Assembly (NCBI RefSeq): GCF_024713945.1
Contig: NC_134685.1
Coordinates: forward strand, 1,178,001-1,242,000
DNA: 64,000 nt
Source: Dermatophagoides farinae
Lineage: Eukaryota; Arthropoda; Arachnida; Sarcoptiformes; Pyroglyphidae
Direction: 5' to 3'
Position 1 is the first letter of the stretch; every line of letters begins with the position of its first letter. A program made the translations under genes and the position numbers. Below the pieces are notes generated by a model that was not told where the DNA came from, made no database searches, and was given only the letters and a program-made list of their open reading frames with translations. Positions 13,299 through 25,510 of the stretch are shown here, in pieces.

Positions 13299-14922
13299 TC
13301 AACAATTTTCAAACAAATAATGTTCAACAAATTTAGTATGTATAAAATTTTCAAGACTAGTTAATTTGATCAAAATTGTATGATCATCATCATCGAATCG
13401 AATACAATGTTCAGCATCAGCAGCAGCAGAAGCAGCATCATTATAAATTGAATTACATAATGGAAATGTTTCGGTCACATCATTACCATTGTATACTATA
13501 CGAATAAGTTTTTCATTGTTTATTGTTGTTGCTGTTGTTGTTGATGATGATGATTTCCGTGAATAAATTTCAAATATAACACGTGATGCATACGGTGGAA
13601 TGTTATGTTCAACAAAACCAATCACTGTAGCTAATGAATGAATGGTTAAATCATGTCCGGAAAATATTGTTAATTTTTCATTCGATTTGATTTGATCGAT
13701 AAGATTCAATAGTAGACCATAAGATTGCATCCAACTAATACGATGATTATCTTCCGAATGCATTAATTTATGGCCTAAACCACTGATGAATGTGAAGATT
13801 AGTTCAACATCATTGATTGCAATACATTTATCGTAATCATCATCATCATCATCATTTTGTTGATGACAAGGTAATCGTTGTTGATGACAAATAAATGAAT
13901 TAAGCGTATCGAAAATGGATACAATCGAACGTTTATAGCTTCCAATCGGATCAGCTACATTTGTTGGCACGATAATTTGTTCCACTTGTTTAATCATCTG
14001 TGCAAAATCTTTGTCATGATCATAGCTAAAAGTTTTGTAGATTTTTTTCAATAATTCATCCATTTCTGTGCAATTACGAAAACAATATTTCTGAGTATCA
14101 TGATAATCACAAAAATAAACATTGGAAAATTGATGAAAATTCGTAGACATTAAATCAAAAACGTTGAGGGCATCATTTTTTTCGCTGAGAAAACCATGTA
14201 AAAAAGCCATAGCCGATTGTACGGTTCGTGGATATGGTGTTGTGTTGATACGAATCTGTTTGGCAATGAATGAATCGTCTGGATTCATATTCAATTTTGG
14301 TCTATATACATGATTCATTAATAAACCTAATTTGATATGTTGTGAAAGACCAAATTTTGTCAATAAACCAGGCATACAACCATCAGACATGGGAATGGAA
14401 CCAAGAAATTTACTATCATAAACACTAGATTTGGCAATGAATTTCGATAACAGTGTTGATATTGCCATTGTTTGTTCATCATTGATTCGATTTACTTCAT
14501 CCAAATGGGTATGATTACAGGGAATATTGTTCAAATTTCTTACATCTTTAAGTGGTCCACGATCACCATGTCTAATTAATAATATTATTTTTTCCAATTC
14601 CAGATCATAACCACAATAATTGAATGAATTTTCATCACCAATTTGAATATCGTCCAAAAAATTACAATATTTTCGTAATCCATTCAGTTTTGGATCAGAT
14701 TTAAGATTATAATCAGATTTAAGATCATTTTCAGATATTTGTTCAACATTGGTCCTAAATGCTAATTTGTGAGTGAGAAAAAAAAACAAAATTCATCATT
14801 CAATGAATGAATTATAAAAATCAAAATAAAACATTACCAATAGAAATGATGATCATAATTGGTATAAGACAAATTAATAAAATATTGATACGATCAATTC
14901 CATGATTGAATAATGACAACAT
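13299..14922 (-). CDS. PXYLP1: 2-phosphoxylose phosphatase-like histidine phosphatase
   Basis: Branch-2 histidine acid phosphatase, best matching PXYLP1, a Golgi type II membrane enzyme that removes the phosphate from xylose in the proteoglycan linker so glycosaminoglycan chains can extend. Two exons: 14838-14922 (ATG at 14922, 28 codons) and 13299-14761, joined in phase 1, giving about 515 residues. Exon 1 supplies a short cytoplasmic tail and a hydrophobic signal anchor (INILLICLIPIMIIISI), as expected for a Golgi enzyme. The catalytic RHGDRG is at residues 92-97 and the acid/base motif GHDLT at 397-401 (His398, Asp399). Family-like features include TTPYPRTVQSAMAFLHGFL, the Cys-rich YFCDYHDTQKYCFRNC and RIVYNGNDVT. 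A six-Asp run lies near residue 335. It lies head to head with OXA1L. An ordinary secreted acid phosphatase is less likely given the anchor and the linker-phosphatase blocks. Confidence 0.85.
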
Positions 14923-15192
14923 TATTCTTTTTTGGTGGGGAAAAAAAATTCAAACAAAAAACAAAATCTAGAATTTAAATAAAAAAGTTTTTAAATACCG
15001 AATTATCATGATCTCGATTGAATCAAAATTCGAGTATATTGAATGGTTAACACCTTTATAATCGATACTATCGTGTAAAATACGTTCATCATTATCGGAC
15101 GGTGTCACATGTTTGAAAACAAATATCATCATATGGTATATTGCGAATTTTTGAAAACATTTCATTGATCCAACAACAACAACAAAAAAAAT
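14923..15192. promoter_or_regulatory. Divergent intergenic region, likely shared promoter
   Basis: Only 270 bp separate the start codons of the PXYLP1-like gene (minus) and OXA1L (plus). The arrangement implies a bidirectional promoter, or two 5' UTRs facing each other. No TATA box is evident. A 65-codon minus-strand open frame at 14968-15165 fills most of it but resembles nothing. Confidence 0.4.
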
Positions 15193-16652
15193 ATGCGATC
15201 CATTCTCATATTGCGAACTGTTTCATCGGTTTTCAATCGTAATGGTTGGAAAAATGTTGATAAATTTTCATCTTCATCATTATTCTTGAGCGATCGCAAT
15301 CTAAATCATTGTCGACCATCATCATCATCATCGAATGTTCGAACATTTTCATCATCCGGTATATTGAATGTTTCATTATTACGTTCACATGATAAACTTT
15401 GTTTTATGAGAAAATCGCTTATTTTTCATCCAAGATTCAATTCGACAACAGCTAAAACCACCGCAACAGCAGCAGCAACAACAACAACAAATAATAATGT
15501 AGCCTCAGAAAATGTAATCGATCTTACGGCCATTGATGTACAAAAATCGCCATTGTTGGACAATGAATTCATATCGAATGCTGTGCTTGAAACATCAGTG
15601 GCATCATTGAATCTAGGATCAAATTATACTCCCGTTGGTTGGTGTGTTAATTATCTAGATTTTTTACATTCGGTATTTCCATGGTGGGGAGCTATTGCTG
15701 TCGGAACAATCATCCTAAGGCTTTGTCTGTTTCCATTAGTCGTATCGGCTCAAAAATCAGCAGCCAAATTAAATGAACTTTTACCTGAACAAGCAATATT
15801 AAAGGAAAAAATGAATCAAGCTAGAATCAGCGGCGATAGCATAGAATTTGCACGTTTATCACAAGAATCAATGTCATTGTATAAACGAAAAGGTGTGAAT
15901 CCTTTCAAAACAATGTTAGCTCCATTTGCTCAAGCACCGGTATTTATAACGTTTTTCATAACATTACGGCGTATGGCCAATTATCCAGTGGAATCATTGA
16001 AAACAGGCGGTTTATTTTGGTTCACCGATTTATCCGTTAGTGATCCATTATTTGCATTGCCAGTGATAACATGTGCTACATTATGGTTAACATTGGAAAC
16101 ATCTTTCCGTAGTGGTATGTGTTCATTCAATGTCATATAAATGAATATAAAGGTCTAACTTGTGATTATTTTTTTCATTTAAAAAATAGGTTTGAATCCA
16201 AATCAAACACCATTGATAAAATATGGTGCCCGTGTAATTCCTTTGATAACATTGGCATTTACATTCAATTTTCCATCAGCCATTTTAATGTATTGGTGTA
16301 CGAATAATTTCATTTCGTTAATACAAGTAAATTTATTAAAAGTGACACAAGTTCGTAGTTTTCTCAATATACCACAGATTAAAGTGAAACCACAACAATT
16401 GGATGTAAATAAAAAATCATTCACTCAACGTAAGAAATCCGATTGAATGGTGATCATGACCAATCATTGTGGATCAATATTTTTTTTTTTTTTTTTCATT
16501 ATCTTGTTTTAGATTTTCGTGAAACAATGGATAATGCAAAAATTAAACGTATAATGGAAGAACGAAATTCATTGGATGAAATCAACTTTAAAAAAGCCGG
16601 TGTTGGACCATTACAGAAAACATTTAAACATGATCCAACAGCTAGAAATTGA
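15193..16652 (+). CDS. OXA1L: Mitochondrial inner-membrane insertase OXA1L
   Basis: Member of the YidC/Oxa1/Alb3 family that inserts mitochondrially and nuclear-encoded proteins into the inner membrane. Three exons: 15193-16114, 16190-16429, 16513-16652, phase 1 at both junctions, about 433 residues, close to the usual animal length. The first 140 or so residues are Ser, Arg and Thr rich, fitting a mitochondrial presequence. The insertase core starts near residue 148 (WWGAIAVGTIILRL) and contains VVSAQKSAAKLNELLPE, YKRKGVNPFKTMLAPFAQAP and the later membrane helix TFNFPSAILMYWCTNN. The basic C-terminal tail (MDNAKIKRIMEERNSLDE onward) fits the matrix ribosome-binding tail. The middle exon must be spliced at GTAAGA (16430), because reading through gives a stop at 16444. 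An AATAAA at 16661-16666 follows the stop codon closely. Confidence 0.92.
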
Positions 16653-17244
16653 TAATCGTTAATAAAAAAAATAATGAAATGAAATGAAATGAAATTTGAA
16701 TTTAATCATGAAATTTTGTTTTTTTTTTGGAGATATTTGTGTTTAGAATAAAAAAAAAGAATATATAGTAAATTATTTGCTTGTATATACCAAAAAAAAA
16801 AAAAAAAAAAAAAATAAAATAAAATGTCACGATTTCATTTTTTTCGAAATCACTGAAAATCCACTTGTCTACACTAATTAACACTCTTGGTGAACATTAA
16901 TTTCTTGGACAAAAATCAGCAAAGTTGAATATAGTTTTTATTTTATTTTATTTTATTTTTATTTTGTAAATATGACCAAAATATAAAGGATTCGAGAAAA
17001 AAAAGTGGAGTAAAACACTCGATAATCTACATGTGATTATTATGCTACAAATATACTAAATCTAATCATTGGGTGTGTGTGTGTGTAAATAAATTAATAT
17101 TATAAAATGGATTGCAATTTGTCTACATATACTTTAAATGTATTGGTTTTTTTTGGAATCAAAAAAAAATTAATGAATGAATGAGATCTAATGAGATTTA
17201 GTGGATAGATTTTTTTTTTCTTTGGTCCATATGGTCGAATTCTA
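16653..17244. terminator. Convergent 3' ends of OXA1L and the coiled-coil gene
   Basis: About 590 bp between two facing stop codons. It includes AATAAA at 16661-16666 for the plus strand and several TTTATT/AATAAA-like words on both strands among poly-A/T runs (for example 16791-16813 and 16935-16965). No gene is seen. Confidence 0.4.
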
Positions 17245-20200
17245 TTATTTATTCGTACCGTTATTGCTCGTTGATAATGGAATTTTACTAGAATATTGAT
17301 GATGATGATTGTTTGTTGCGGATTTAATTCGTGTAGATTTACTTGTCAATTTTTTTATCTAACAAATGTAGAAAAAAAATATGTAAATGATTAGAACCGT
17401 ATTTCTCATTAAAAATTAATATAGAATACACACACACACACACACACACATACCTCCGAATCACAGGATTCAAGCACTTTCTGTGCGTTCAATTCTGCTT
17501 GTTTTAATTTTTCTGCAAACGAATCATTATCATCATTATTATCATTGTGTTTGACATTATTAACATCAATATCAAAGTCATTGTTGATGATATTATTACG
17601 ATTTTCATCAACCAATAATAAATTATCATCACCATCATCAACAGCGACATCTAAATTATGTTTATGATTATCGATAGCAGTGATTCCATGATTCGATGTT
17701 GATTCAATCCTATGATTTTGTTGTTGTTGTTGTTGATGATGATGATAGATACATTCACAGCAATCTGTATTTGTATTCAATGATGATGATAACATTTTCA
17801 TCGTTGTTTTCTTGGTATTAGACTCCGTTGGTCGACCAAGCACTTTTTGTCTAAGTTCATTATTTTTCTGACGTAATGTTTCTAAACTACGATTAGTATT
17901 ATCATCCCAAACAGGATTCGGTGTTGTGAAATCATTTTTCAAAAGCTGTGTTAACGATAATATCGATCCATTTGTTGAATCTTTATGGGCACTTATTGTT
18001 GATGGTGATAATGATGCGTTCATAAAATCACGATGATTTTGTGTATTGAATGAATTTTTCAATGAATTATATTCACGTTCCATTTGAATATATAATCGTT
18101 CGAAATGTTTTTTTTCACTTTCTAGCTTGGCAATACGATCACGTGATTGTTCACATTCACGTGTTAAACGACGTATCATTTCTTTTTCGGTTGTTTGCGA
18201 TGTTCTATTCGATTGATCAATTTTTTGATGAACATTGGCTTCCGATTCTAATTGCGATAATTTATCTTGTAGTAAAACATTTTGTTGATATAATCGTTCA
18301 TAGGCAGTTTTCATTTGTGTCAATGATTGTCTATTCAATGAAAGTAGAATTAATAATAATTGTCAAAATAGCCAAAATCAAATTATTTTTTCCCCTCCCC
18401 TCGATACATACCCAGTAGAATCCAGATCTTGTTGCCAGAATTTTTTCTCTTCACCATAAGAATTTAATTTACGTTTAAAATCTTCCAATTCTAGATCTCG
18501 TTTTTTGAGCTGATTATTCAATGTTGCACAATTGAATTGACAACTATTCAGTTTGCTTTTAATATCGAGACGAGATTTTTCCACTTCAGCCAATGTTTCA
18601 CGTAATTCATTACAATCTTTGATCAATGTAAATCGAAGATTATCACCTTCTTCAATGGAACGTTTTAATTGATCATTAACATTTTTAAGTCTATAAAATC
18701 ATCAAAATAATAGAAACAAATGTGATTAGAAAAAAAAACAAAGAACAGAAAACATTATTATTAACTTACTTTTCAATTTCAATTTGACTAGAAGATAATG
18801 ATTCATTTAATTCATCAATTTGACGAGATTTTTCTTTCTTTTCCACCGTTTCTAAATGCAACGATCGTTTGACATTTTCCATTTCGTTCAACACAGATAG
18901 CCGATCCATTTCCAATAGGTTATATTTTTCATGAACATTTAGAATTTCTGAATTTTTCGTTTTCAAATCATTCTCCACACCGACTATGTAATTTTGAACT
19001 TTAATCAATTCATTATTTGCCGTTTCATATTTATCGGTCATCAATTTCAATCTGGTATCTGTATCGGATAGTTTTTTATTCAAATCACCAATACGATTAC
19101 TGTAGCCAATCTCCAATGATTGTTTGTCGGTTATTGATTTTTCAATTTGATTCTCCAATTGTCGTTGTAGTTTATGTTTTTCATCGGTTGTTTGTTGTAA
19201 TTCTTGCTGTATGGTTTCATAATCATGACGTGATTGCTGTAAATTGCGTTCAATTGTAGCCAATTCATTTTTAAATTTTTCTTCCAATTGTGTTTTCTCT
19301 TCAATTGATCGTCGAAATTTTTGTTCATGATTTATTTGTTGATTGGTCATCAATGATTTTAATTTTTCAATTTCATCACCCATACGATGCTGTGTATCAG
19401 TTAATCGTGATTGTAGTGTATCATTTTCCTGTTGGCTTACTTTCAATGTTTCTCGTAATGCTTGTATTCTATCATCGGATTCTTTTTTACATTCCAATTC
19501 TAAATTCAATTGTTTTCCACGTTCTTCCAATTCTTTTTCCAATTTGGAACAATAAGCTTCTTTACTGAATAAATTTTGACGTATTTCATTCAGTTCATGT
19601 TGTAGACCGGAAATTTCTTTAATCGAATGACTAATTGGTTTTTTTTTTGTTTTTTTGTTTTGTTTTGGTGAGAGAAAAAAAAATGTAACTATTTTTTTTC
19701 GCAGAGAAACTTTCGAGCAAAAAATAAAAAACTTACCTCAAATCATCACGTAATTTTTTAATTTCCTGAAAATCTTTATCCTGATTCAATTCATATTCAC
19801 GCAGTTTATCTTCCAATTGTTGACGGCGATTTTTATATTCAGATTGTAATAATTTCAATTTCGATTCAAGATTAAGATTAAATTTTCTTAAATCATCATT
19901 CTGTTTATCTTTTTCATTCAATGCCATTTCCAATGAATCTTTCAACAATTTTGCATCATTATGTGATTTTTGTAAATCTTTTTCAAACATATCGATTTTT
20001 GATTTCAATAATGATTGTTCGGTTTCCAATTTTGTTTCTAATGTATGAATTTTTTGCATTGCATTCACCAATTGTGATTTGAAATTATTTTCACATACAA
20101 GATGTTTCTGTCGTAAACCAACAATTTCATGTTCATGTTTCTGTACAAGTATCTGTGTTTCTTCGGCAAACTGTTCCAATAATAAACGTTTGGTTTTAAT

Positions 20201-20587
20201 AAAACATTCTAGCTGTGATTCAAATTCATCGATTCTTTCTTTAGTACGTCTTGATGTGGCAAACATTGTATCACTATTCATATTGCGGTTATTATGATCA
20301 TCGAATAACAGAATCTGATGTTGTTGTTGTTGATGATGATGAACAGTCGTTGGTGGTGTAATCGATATATTGTTTTCATCACGATTATTATCGATTATCA
20401 TTGGGCTTGTATTATTTTTGAACATTAATGGTGGTTTAATCATTACCAATGAATCACAATTTGATTGTTGATCACTATAACTATTGTTAGTCAATAATAA
20501 AGAATTCGTCGTTGGATTCGTTGTTGTTGCTGTGGTTGGTTGATCTAGCATCGAACTTAAATCGAGTAGATCGGCAGTGTCGCCCAT
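17245..20587 (-). CDS. Long coiled-coil protein, function unknown
   Basis: Five exons on the minus strand, in order: 19737-20587, 18770-19630, 18412-18690, 17454-18330, 17245-17358. All junction phases agree (2, 2, 2, 0), giving 993 residues. The N-terminus (MGDTADLLDLSSML) is followed by about 90 residues rich in Asn, Thr and Gln. From about residue 115 the protein is almost continuously heptad-like and rich in Glu, Lys, Gln and Leu, up to the block SRDRIAKLESEKKHFERLY. A low-complexity stretch follows, and a basic Ser/Thr/Asn tail ends the protein. There is no membrane segment, signal peptide or enzyme motif. By composition and length it could be a centrosomal, Golgi-tether or cytoskeletal scaffold, but I do not recognise the family and assign none. 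The last exon is just 38 codons and would be missed by single-frame reading. Confidence 0.85.
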
Positions 20588-21665
20588 TTTTTTTTTTATT
20601 ATTTTTGAATATTGATATTTATGATGGTCACCTTTTTTTCAAGAGAAAAAAAAAGATTAGATATACGTACAATACAGTTAGTTGAATTATATTATTTCCA
20701 TATAGGACATTCAGGTGAATGGTGACGAATAAGGACGAAATTAGGTTTGTTTTGTTGGTGTGTGATCGAAGTCAAACGAAACGAATTGTGAATTGAAACA
20801 CACTACTACACACGCACACACACACACACACGAAGAACATTTAACATCAAAAAAAAATTATTGTAAACGTAGTCAGAAAAAAAATGAGGTGTAGTGAATA
20901 TAATTGGTGAAATATGCCGTGTGTTCCAGAAGAAACGAAACATAAAAAAAAATCACCTTGGTGATATAAAAACAAACTTTGGTATGTATGTATATTTTTT
21001 TTTCATTCAAAACAAAACCAGTAATATGAACACAACAACAACAACAACAACAACAACCGGTGATTGTAGAATCAATTTCTGTTCCAGAAACCAACAGAAA
21101 CAAGAATATATATATAAAAAAAAACAAACAGAATCTGACGCACGACATAGAATCATGCTGGGCCTAGCAGCAGCAGCAGCAGCAACAACATTTACAGCTA
21201 GCGCAGCTATAGGTGTAAAAACTGCTGAGAGAATGAGAGAGAGCGCGCGCGATTTTCTTTTTTTGGCTTGCAACCACCAGAAATTATTTTGACAGCAAAA
21301 GGTCCACACACATAGATGAAGCTATTTCTACTTTCGAATGAAAAATTTTAAATTTGACAAAAAAAATTTTTTTTTTTTTAATTAAAAAAATTATTTTTTT
21401 TCCTTTATTTTGTTCAATCAAATTATTAGGCTAAAAAATAATGTGAGATTAATAGTTTTTTTTTGTTTAATTAGAAATAATAATAAGCATTATTATTAAT
21501 TTTCAATTTCAATTAGAATTTATGAATTTATGTGAAGAGAAAAACGAGAATTCAATCATCAAATCATCAATTTTCTTCAGTTTTGTTGTTGTTGATAATA
21601 AAATTCCATTGAAAAAAATATCAGGAATTATAATCATCATCATCATCCATCATCATCACTTTTTT
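20588..21665. other. Intergenic region between two minus-strand genes
   Basis: Lies between the coiled-coil start codon and the UBA1 stop codon. It holds a CA run near 20812-20831, GTTGTT repeats, a short GCA-repeat tract around 21171-21190 and a GAGAGCGCGCGC patch near 21237-21250. No supported gene. It should contain the coiled-coil promoter and the UBA1 3' UTR. Confidence 0.5.
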
Positions 21666-24600
21666 TTATTTTGATATATCCATTGGTTCATTGTTGAGTA
21701 CATAACGTACGTACGGCACTTCAACATCTTCACCATTATCATCATTACAACAGATTTCAAATACTAATGATTTTACATATGATTCGATACGTTTTTTTGA
21801 AACACGTTTCAAAACTTCGGTCATCTTCAATGGCATACGTTCTTCACGTTTTTCTTTATTCAAAAAGAATGAATACAACAAAACATTACCTTGCGAGATC
21901 ATTGTTATATCCAGACGATGTTCATTTAGGAAATAATCAATAAATTCCTGTAATGTCATGTCTTTATTGATTTCAAAACGATCCCATATAGTAAAACTAT
22001 TGTCATAATATTTCAATGTCTGGCATGCGGTAGGCGTTGAAAAACCAAAAAATGGTAAGGCCAAATTGACAAATGAATTCATATATGGATCCAATGTTTT
22101 AAATCCTTGTACAAATTTATATAGCTCAATAAATACTAGACCAGATATGAGAGCAGTTGTCGTTGCAATGGCTGGTATAATACGACCAGCAATCAATTTA
22201 CTTTTATGGCGATCGGCTGGTGCAATTTCATAATTTTCTGCACGTAAATTTGATGCGGCAACAATAAAATCCATATGATAATTGGTATCATCATCTTTTT
22301 CAAATTCAATTGGATTTATTTTCACGGATTTCAATTCTTCCAATGTTGGCAATTCAGCCAATATCGATTTGAAACGTTCACCAACATCAAATTGATTTGA
22401 ATCCATCATCGATAATTCAGAATCATTCACAGCAATTTTTAGATTTTGTTTTGGTTTAAATTTCGGTATTTCACTTTCGGATAATGAAGTGACCAGATTA
22501 AGAATCTCTTCTCTATTAGGACATTGTGGAATATTGTACAGATAGGCTCGAAGATTGGCCGCAGCCATAACGAAATCCAGATGAAGTGAATTGCTTGGAT
22601 CAAAGTTGATTGGATGTGGACATTTTTTTGGCCCGGACCAAAACGGTGCACCGGTTGTTGTCGTATAGTCCGGTGGAAAATTGAATAACAATTGTTGTAT
22701 CTGATGATTGAATTGTTGTTCGAAATAAAGACGTGCCCATTTAATACAACTCATAAATGATGTTGGACGTTCGGCTAACACTTTTTTCACTGATTCACCA
22801 ATTTCGATCGGTTGATTGCCATTCATTTTGTTTGTACGTTCAATAAATTTTGGATCAGTTAGATAAAGATAAGCTTGTTCAGGTGCCTGTTTATAAAGGC
22901 CTTCAAATTCATCACGAGCCCATTGTAATGTATGTTCAATGGCATTTGGAAAATTTTTCAATGTACAAATAGGAATCGATTTTTCCGGTGGATCCTGTGA
23001 TGATGAATAGGATTCCGTCAAATTTGGTATTACAATTTGAACATTGCCTTTAGTTCCAAGTGTTCCAGATTCTAATAATGGTATACGATAATATACACAT
23101 TTACGATCCATATATGTTCGAGCTTCCAGATTATCCAATGCATTAGCAACACCATCAAGTGTTTCAAAGAAATCATCATCATAATATTTTTCCGTATCAA
23201 CTCCAACACGATTTTCATGGGCAATAACATTGATCTGTGGATTCATTGCTTTTGTTGCAATTGCAGCTATTTTCGATTTGAAACCACCGACGTCTTTTGG
23301 TCGGAACAAAAATTGCCTATTCAAATTGGATTTTTCAATTATATCCATATCGGTAACAACAATTTTACCACGTTCACTAGTTCCAGCTCCGATCATGGCA
23401 AAATGTTTTAAATGTTCACAACCGATAGCACCGGCACCGACCAGAAAATATCGCAGGTCACAAAGTTTTTGTTGAAATTGTTTTCCAAAAACGGCATTCT
23501 GACCATCATATCGACAATTCAATGGTTGAGCATCACTTTCTTTGGGTAATTGATTCGCATCAGTAGGCAAACATTCAAATGCATCATAATAAAACCATTG
23601 ATAAATTGGTGAAAATTTTCCGGTACAAGCTTTCATTACTTCTTGAGCAGCACCACCACCAATAAATGAATTGACTGGTGCCAGATTACCACGAGCTTGT
23701 TTAGCAAAAATTTTGGCCAAATTTTCATTGATAGAACTTGGCTCTACTTGACGTTCATTGACCAAACCGACTAACAATTCATAGAATGCATCGGCATCTT
23801 CTTGATTCCATGAACGAGGAAGACGGCCATTCTGATTTTGAAAACGATCTAATGCTTGAAAAAATAAATGCTCTTGCTGTGGACGATCAGAAAATGAATC
23901 TAAATAATCCGGAGCCAAAATTGATTCTTTCAATGGTTTCTACAAAGAAAACGATAAAAAAAACATTAGTTACAATCATAAATCCAAAACTTCAGCTGAA
24001 AACGTACAAAATTCATAGCTTTTGGTTGTTTAACTTGTGTAACAATACCACCATTTTGATAATCGGAAAATCCAGTAGTATCACCAATGGAAAATTGACA
24101 TGGACCGGTTACTTTGATTTTGTAATCCTTTCCATTAATTTCGGTCATTCCTTTAACTTCAGCAAAACGAACAACATCGCCATCTTCAAAACCATGTCGT
24201 GCATCTTCAATGCAGGCAACAACACCAGCTTTTTCTTTAGTGATACCCGAAATCAATACAGAAATAGGATTTTCACCATTCGTATCGTAAACGGTAAAAT
24301 TGTTGCCAAAATCACAAAATATTTGACCAAACAAACCACGTGATTGAGCCACAATTAACGATATGCCTTTTTCGCGAGTTATTTCACCAACTGATAGTTG
24401 TTCTTCCAACGATGAATCAGTCAATACGATGACGGAGAAATTTTGCAAAAAAGATTCATCGATTAATGCACCTTGATGTACATTCACTTTGACATGAGGA
24501 TTCAATTCGGAAAGATTTAACAACGATTGTTCGGCACGATTTTTTCCAATACTCGATTCATTCAAGTAATACTGGAAAAATATGTCATTTTAGATTAAAA

Positions 24601-25297
24601 TCAAAGTCATATATTTATGAAATAAAAATGAAAATAAACTTACTTGTGATGAGAGATCACAATAATCGGCCAATTTATTATCATGTAATGTTACCTCTTT
24701 AACACCACCAAGAATAATATTTTTAGCAATTTCAACACCAAGACCACCTAGACCGGCAATCAATACCGATGATCGTGCCATACGTTTCATAGCATCATGA
24801 CCAAGTACATATAATTGTCTTGAATAAAGACTTTCATCAATTTGATGTTCATCTTGATTATTATTACTACTACCACTAGCCTGATGATTCATTATTGAAC
24901 CGTTCTCAACCGAGCCGTTACTTTTATGATTCTGTTGTTGTTGTTGTTGCTCGGTTTGATTATTTGTAGCTTGTTTTTTCAAGCTAACCGTTAAACACTT
25001 TGCACCGATATTACCAATTATTGACGATGTATTATCTGTATTATTATTATCTGCAGTGGATAATTTCAATAATTTTTGTTGCTTTACACAATCGTTTGGA
25101 TTGTTTTCCGCTTCACGTTTAAGATTAATTTCAAGTTTATTATTATTATTATTGGAAGTAGATGATAATTGTATCTTAGATGATGATGATGGATTTGTTG
25201 AGACAGCAGCAGCAGCAGCAGTAGCAGCAGACGAAGAATTATTAGTTGATGATAATTGTTTCAATTTGTGGTTCTCACCACTCATCAAACTCGACAT
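21666..25297 (-). CDS. UBA1: Ubiquitin-activating enzyme E1
   Basis: The E1 that adenylates ubiquitin with ATP, carries it as a thioester and hands it to E2 enzymes. Three exons: 24644-25297, 24008-24571, 21666-23939, all phase 0, for 1163 residues; animal UBA1 is usually about 1050-1060. The excess is an N-terminal Ser, Asn, Gln and Ala-rich stretch of about 155 residues before [18 protein letters not shown]. The inactive adenylation half includes [17 protein letters not shown] and ends exon 1 at DYCDLSSQ. The active half has the ATP-binding GAGAIG loop at about residues 574-579 and [18 protein letters not shown]. The catalytic cysteine is Cys731 in [12 protein letters not shown]. The C-terminal ubiquitin-fold domain ends with [17 protein letters not shown]. 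No key residue is missing. UBA6/UBA7 are less likely given the near-canonical UBA1 blocks throughout. Confidence 0.97.
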
Positions 25298-25510
25298 AAT
25301 ATGGTTTTTCGGTAAAAAAAAAATACAATAACGATGAACAGAACGAATGAATTGAAAAATATATATTTGAAAAATTTGTGATCGATTTGCGTTAATTTTG
25401 GTCAGCCAATCAAAAAATTACGGAATAATTCTCAACAAGAAAACAAAAAAGGTTTTGTTTTTATTTAGCACCAATTTCGGCAACAATGACAAACAACTTC
25501 TCTATTGGCT
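25298..25510 (-). promoter_or_regulatory. UBA1 upstream region with two CCAAT boxes
   Basis: An AGCCAAT is present at 25404-25410 on the plus strand, and ATTGGCT (its inverse) at 25504-25510, about 110 and 210 bp upstream of the UBA1 ATG. Paired CCAAT boxes are typical of TATA-less housekeeping promoters bound by NF-Y. This is an inference from motif and position only. Confidence 0.4.

Noticed and set aside
14968-15165. 65-codon minus-strand frame in the divergent promoter (MKCFQKFAIYHMM...)
   Set aside because: Reasonable composition and a possible GTATTT donor at its end, but no similarity and no matching acceptor before the PXYLP1 ATG that keeps a frame; more likely 5' UTR sequence.
20894-21292. 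132-codon frame with Thr and Ala runs upstream of the coiled-coil gene
   Set aside because: Repeat-derived and in the presumed promoter region; the GCA repeat gives the Ala run.
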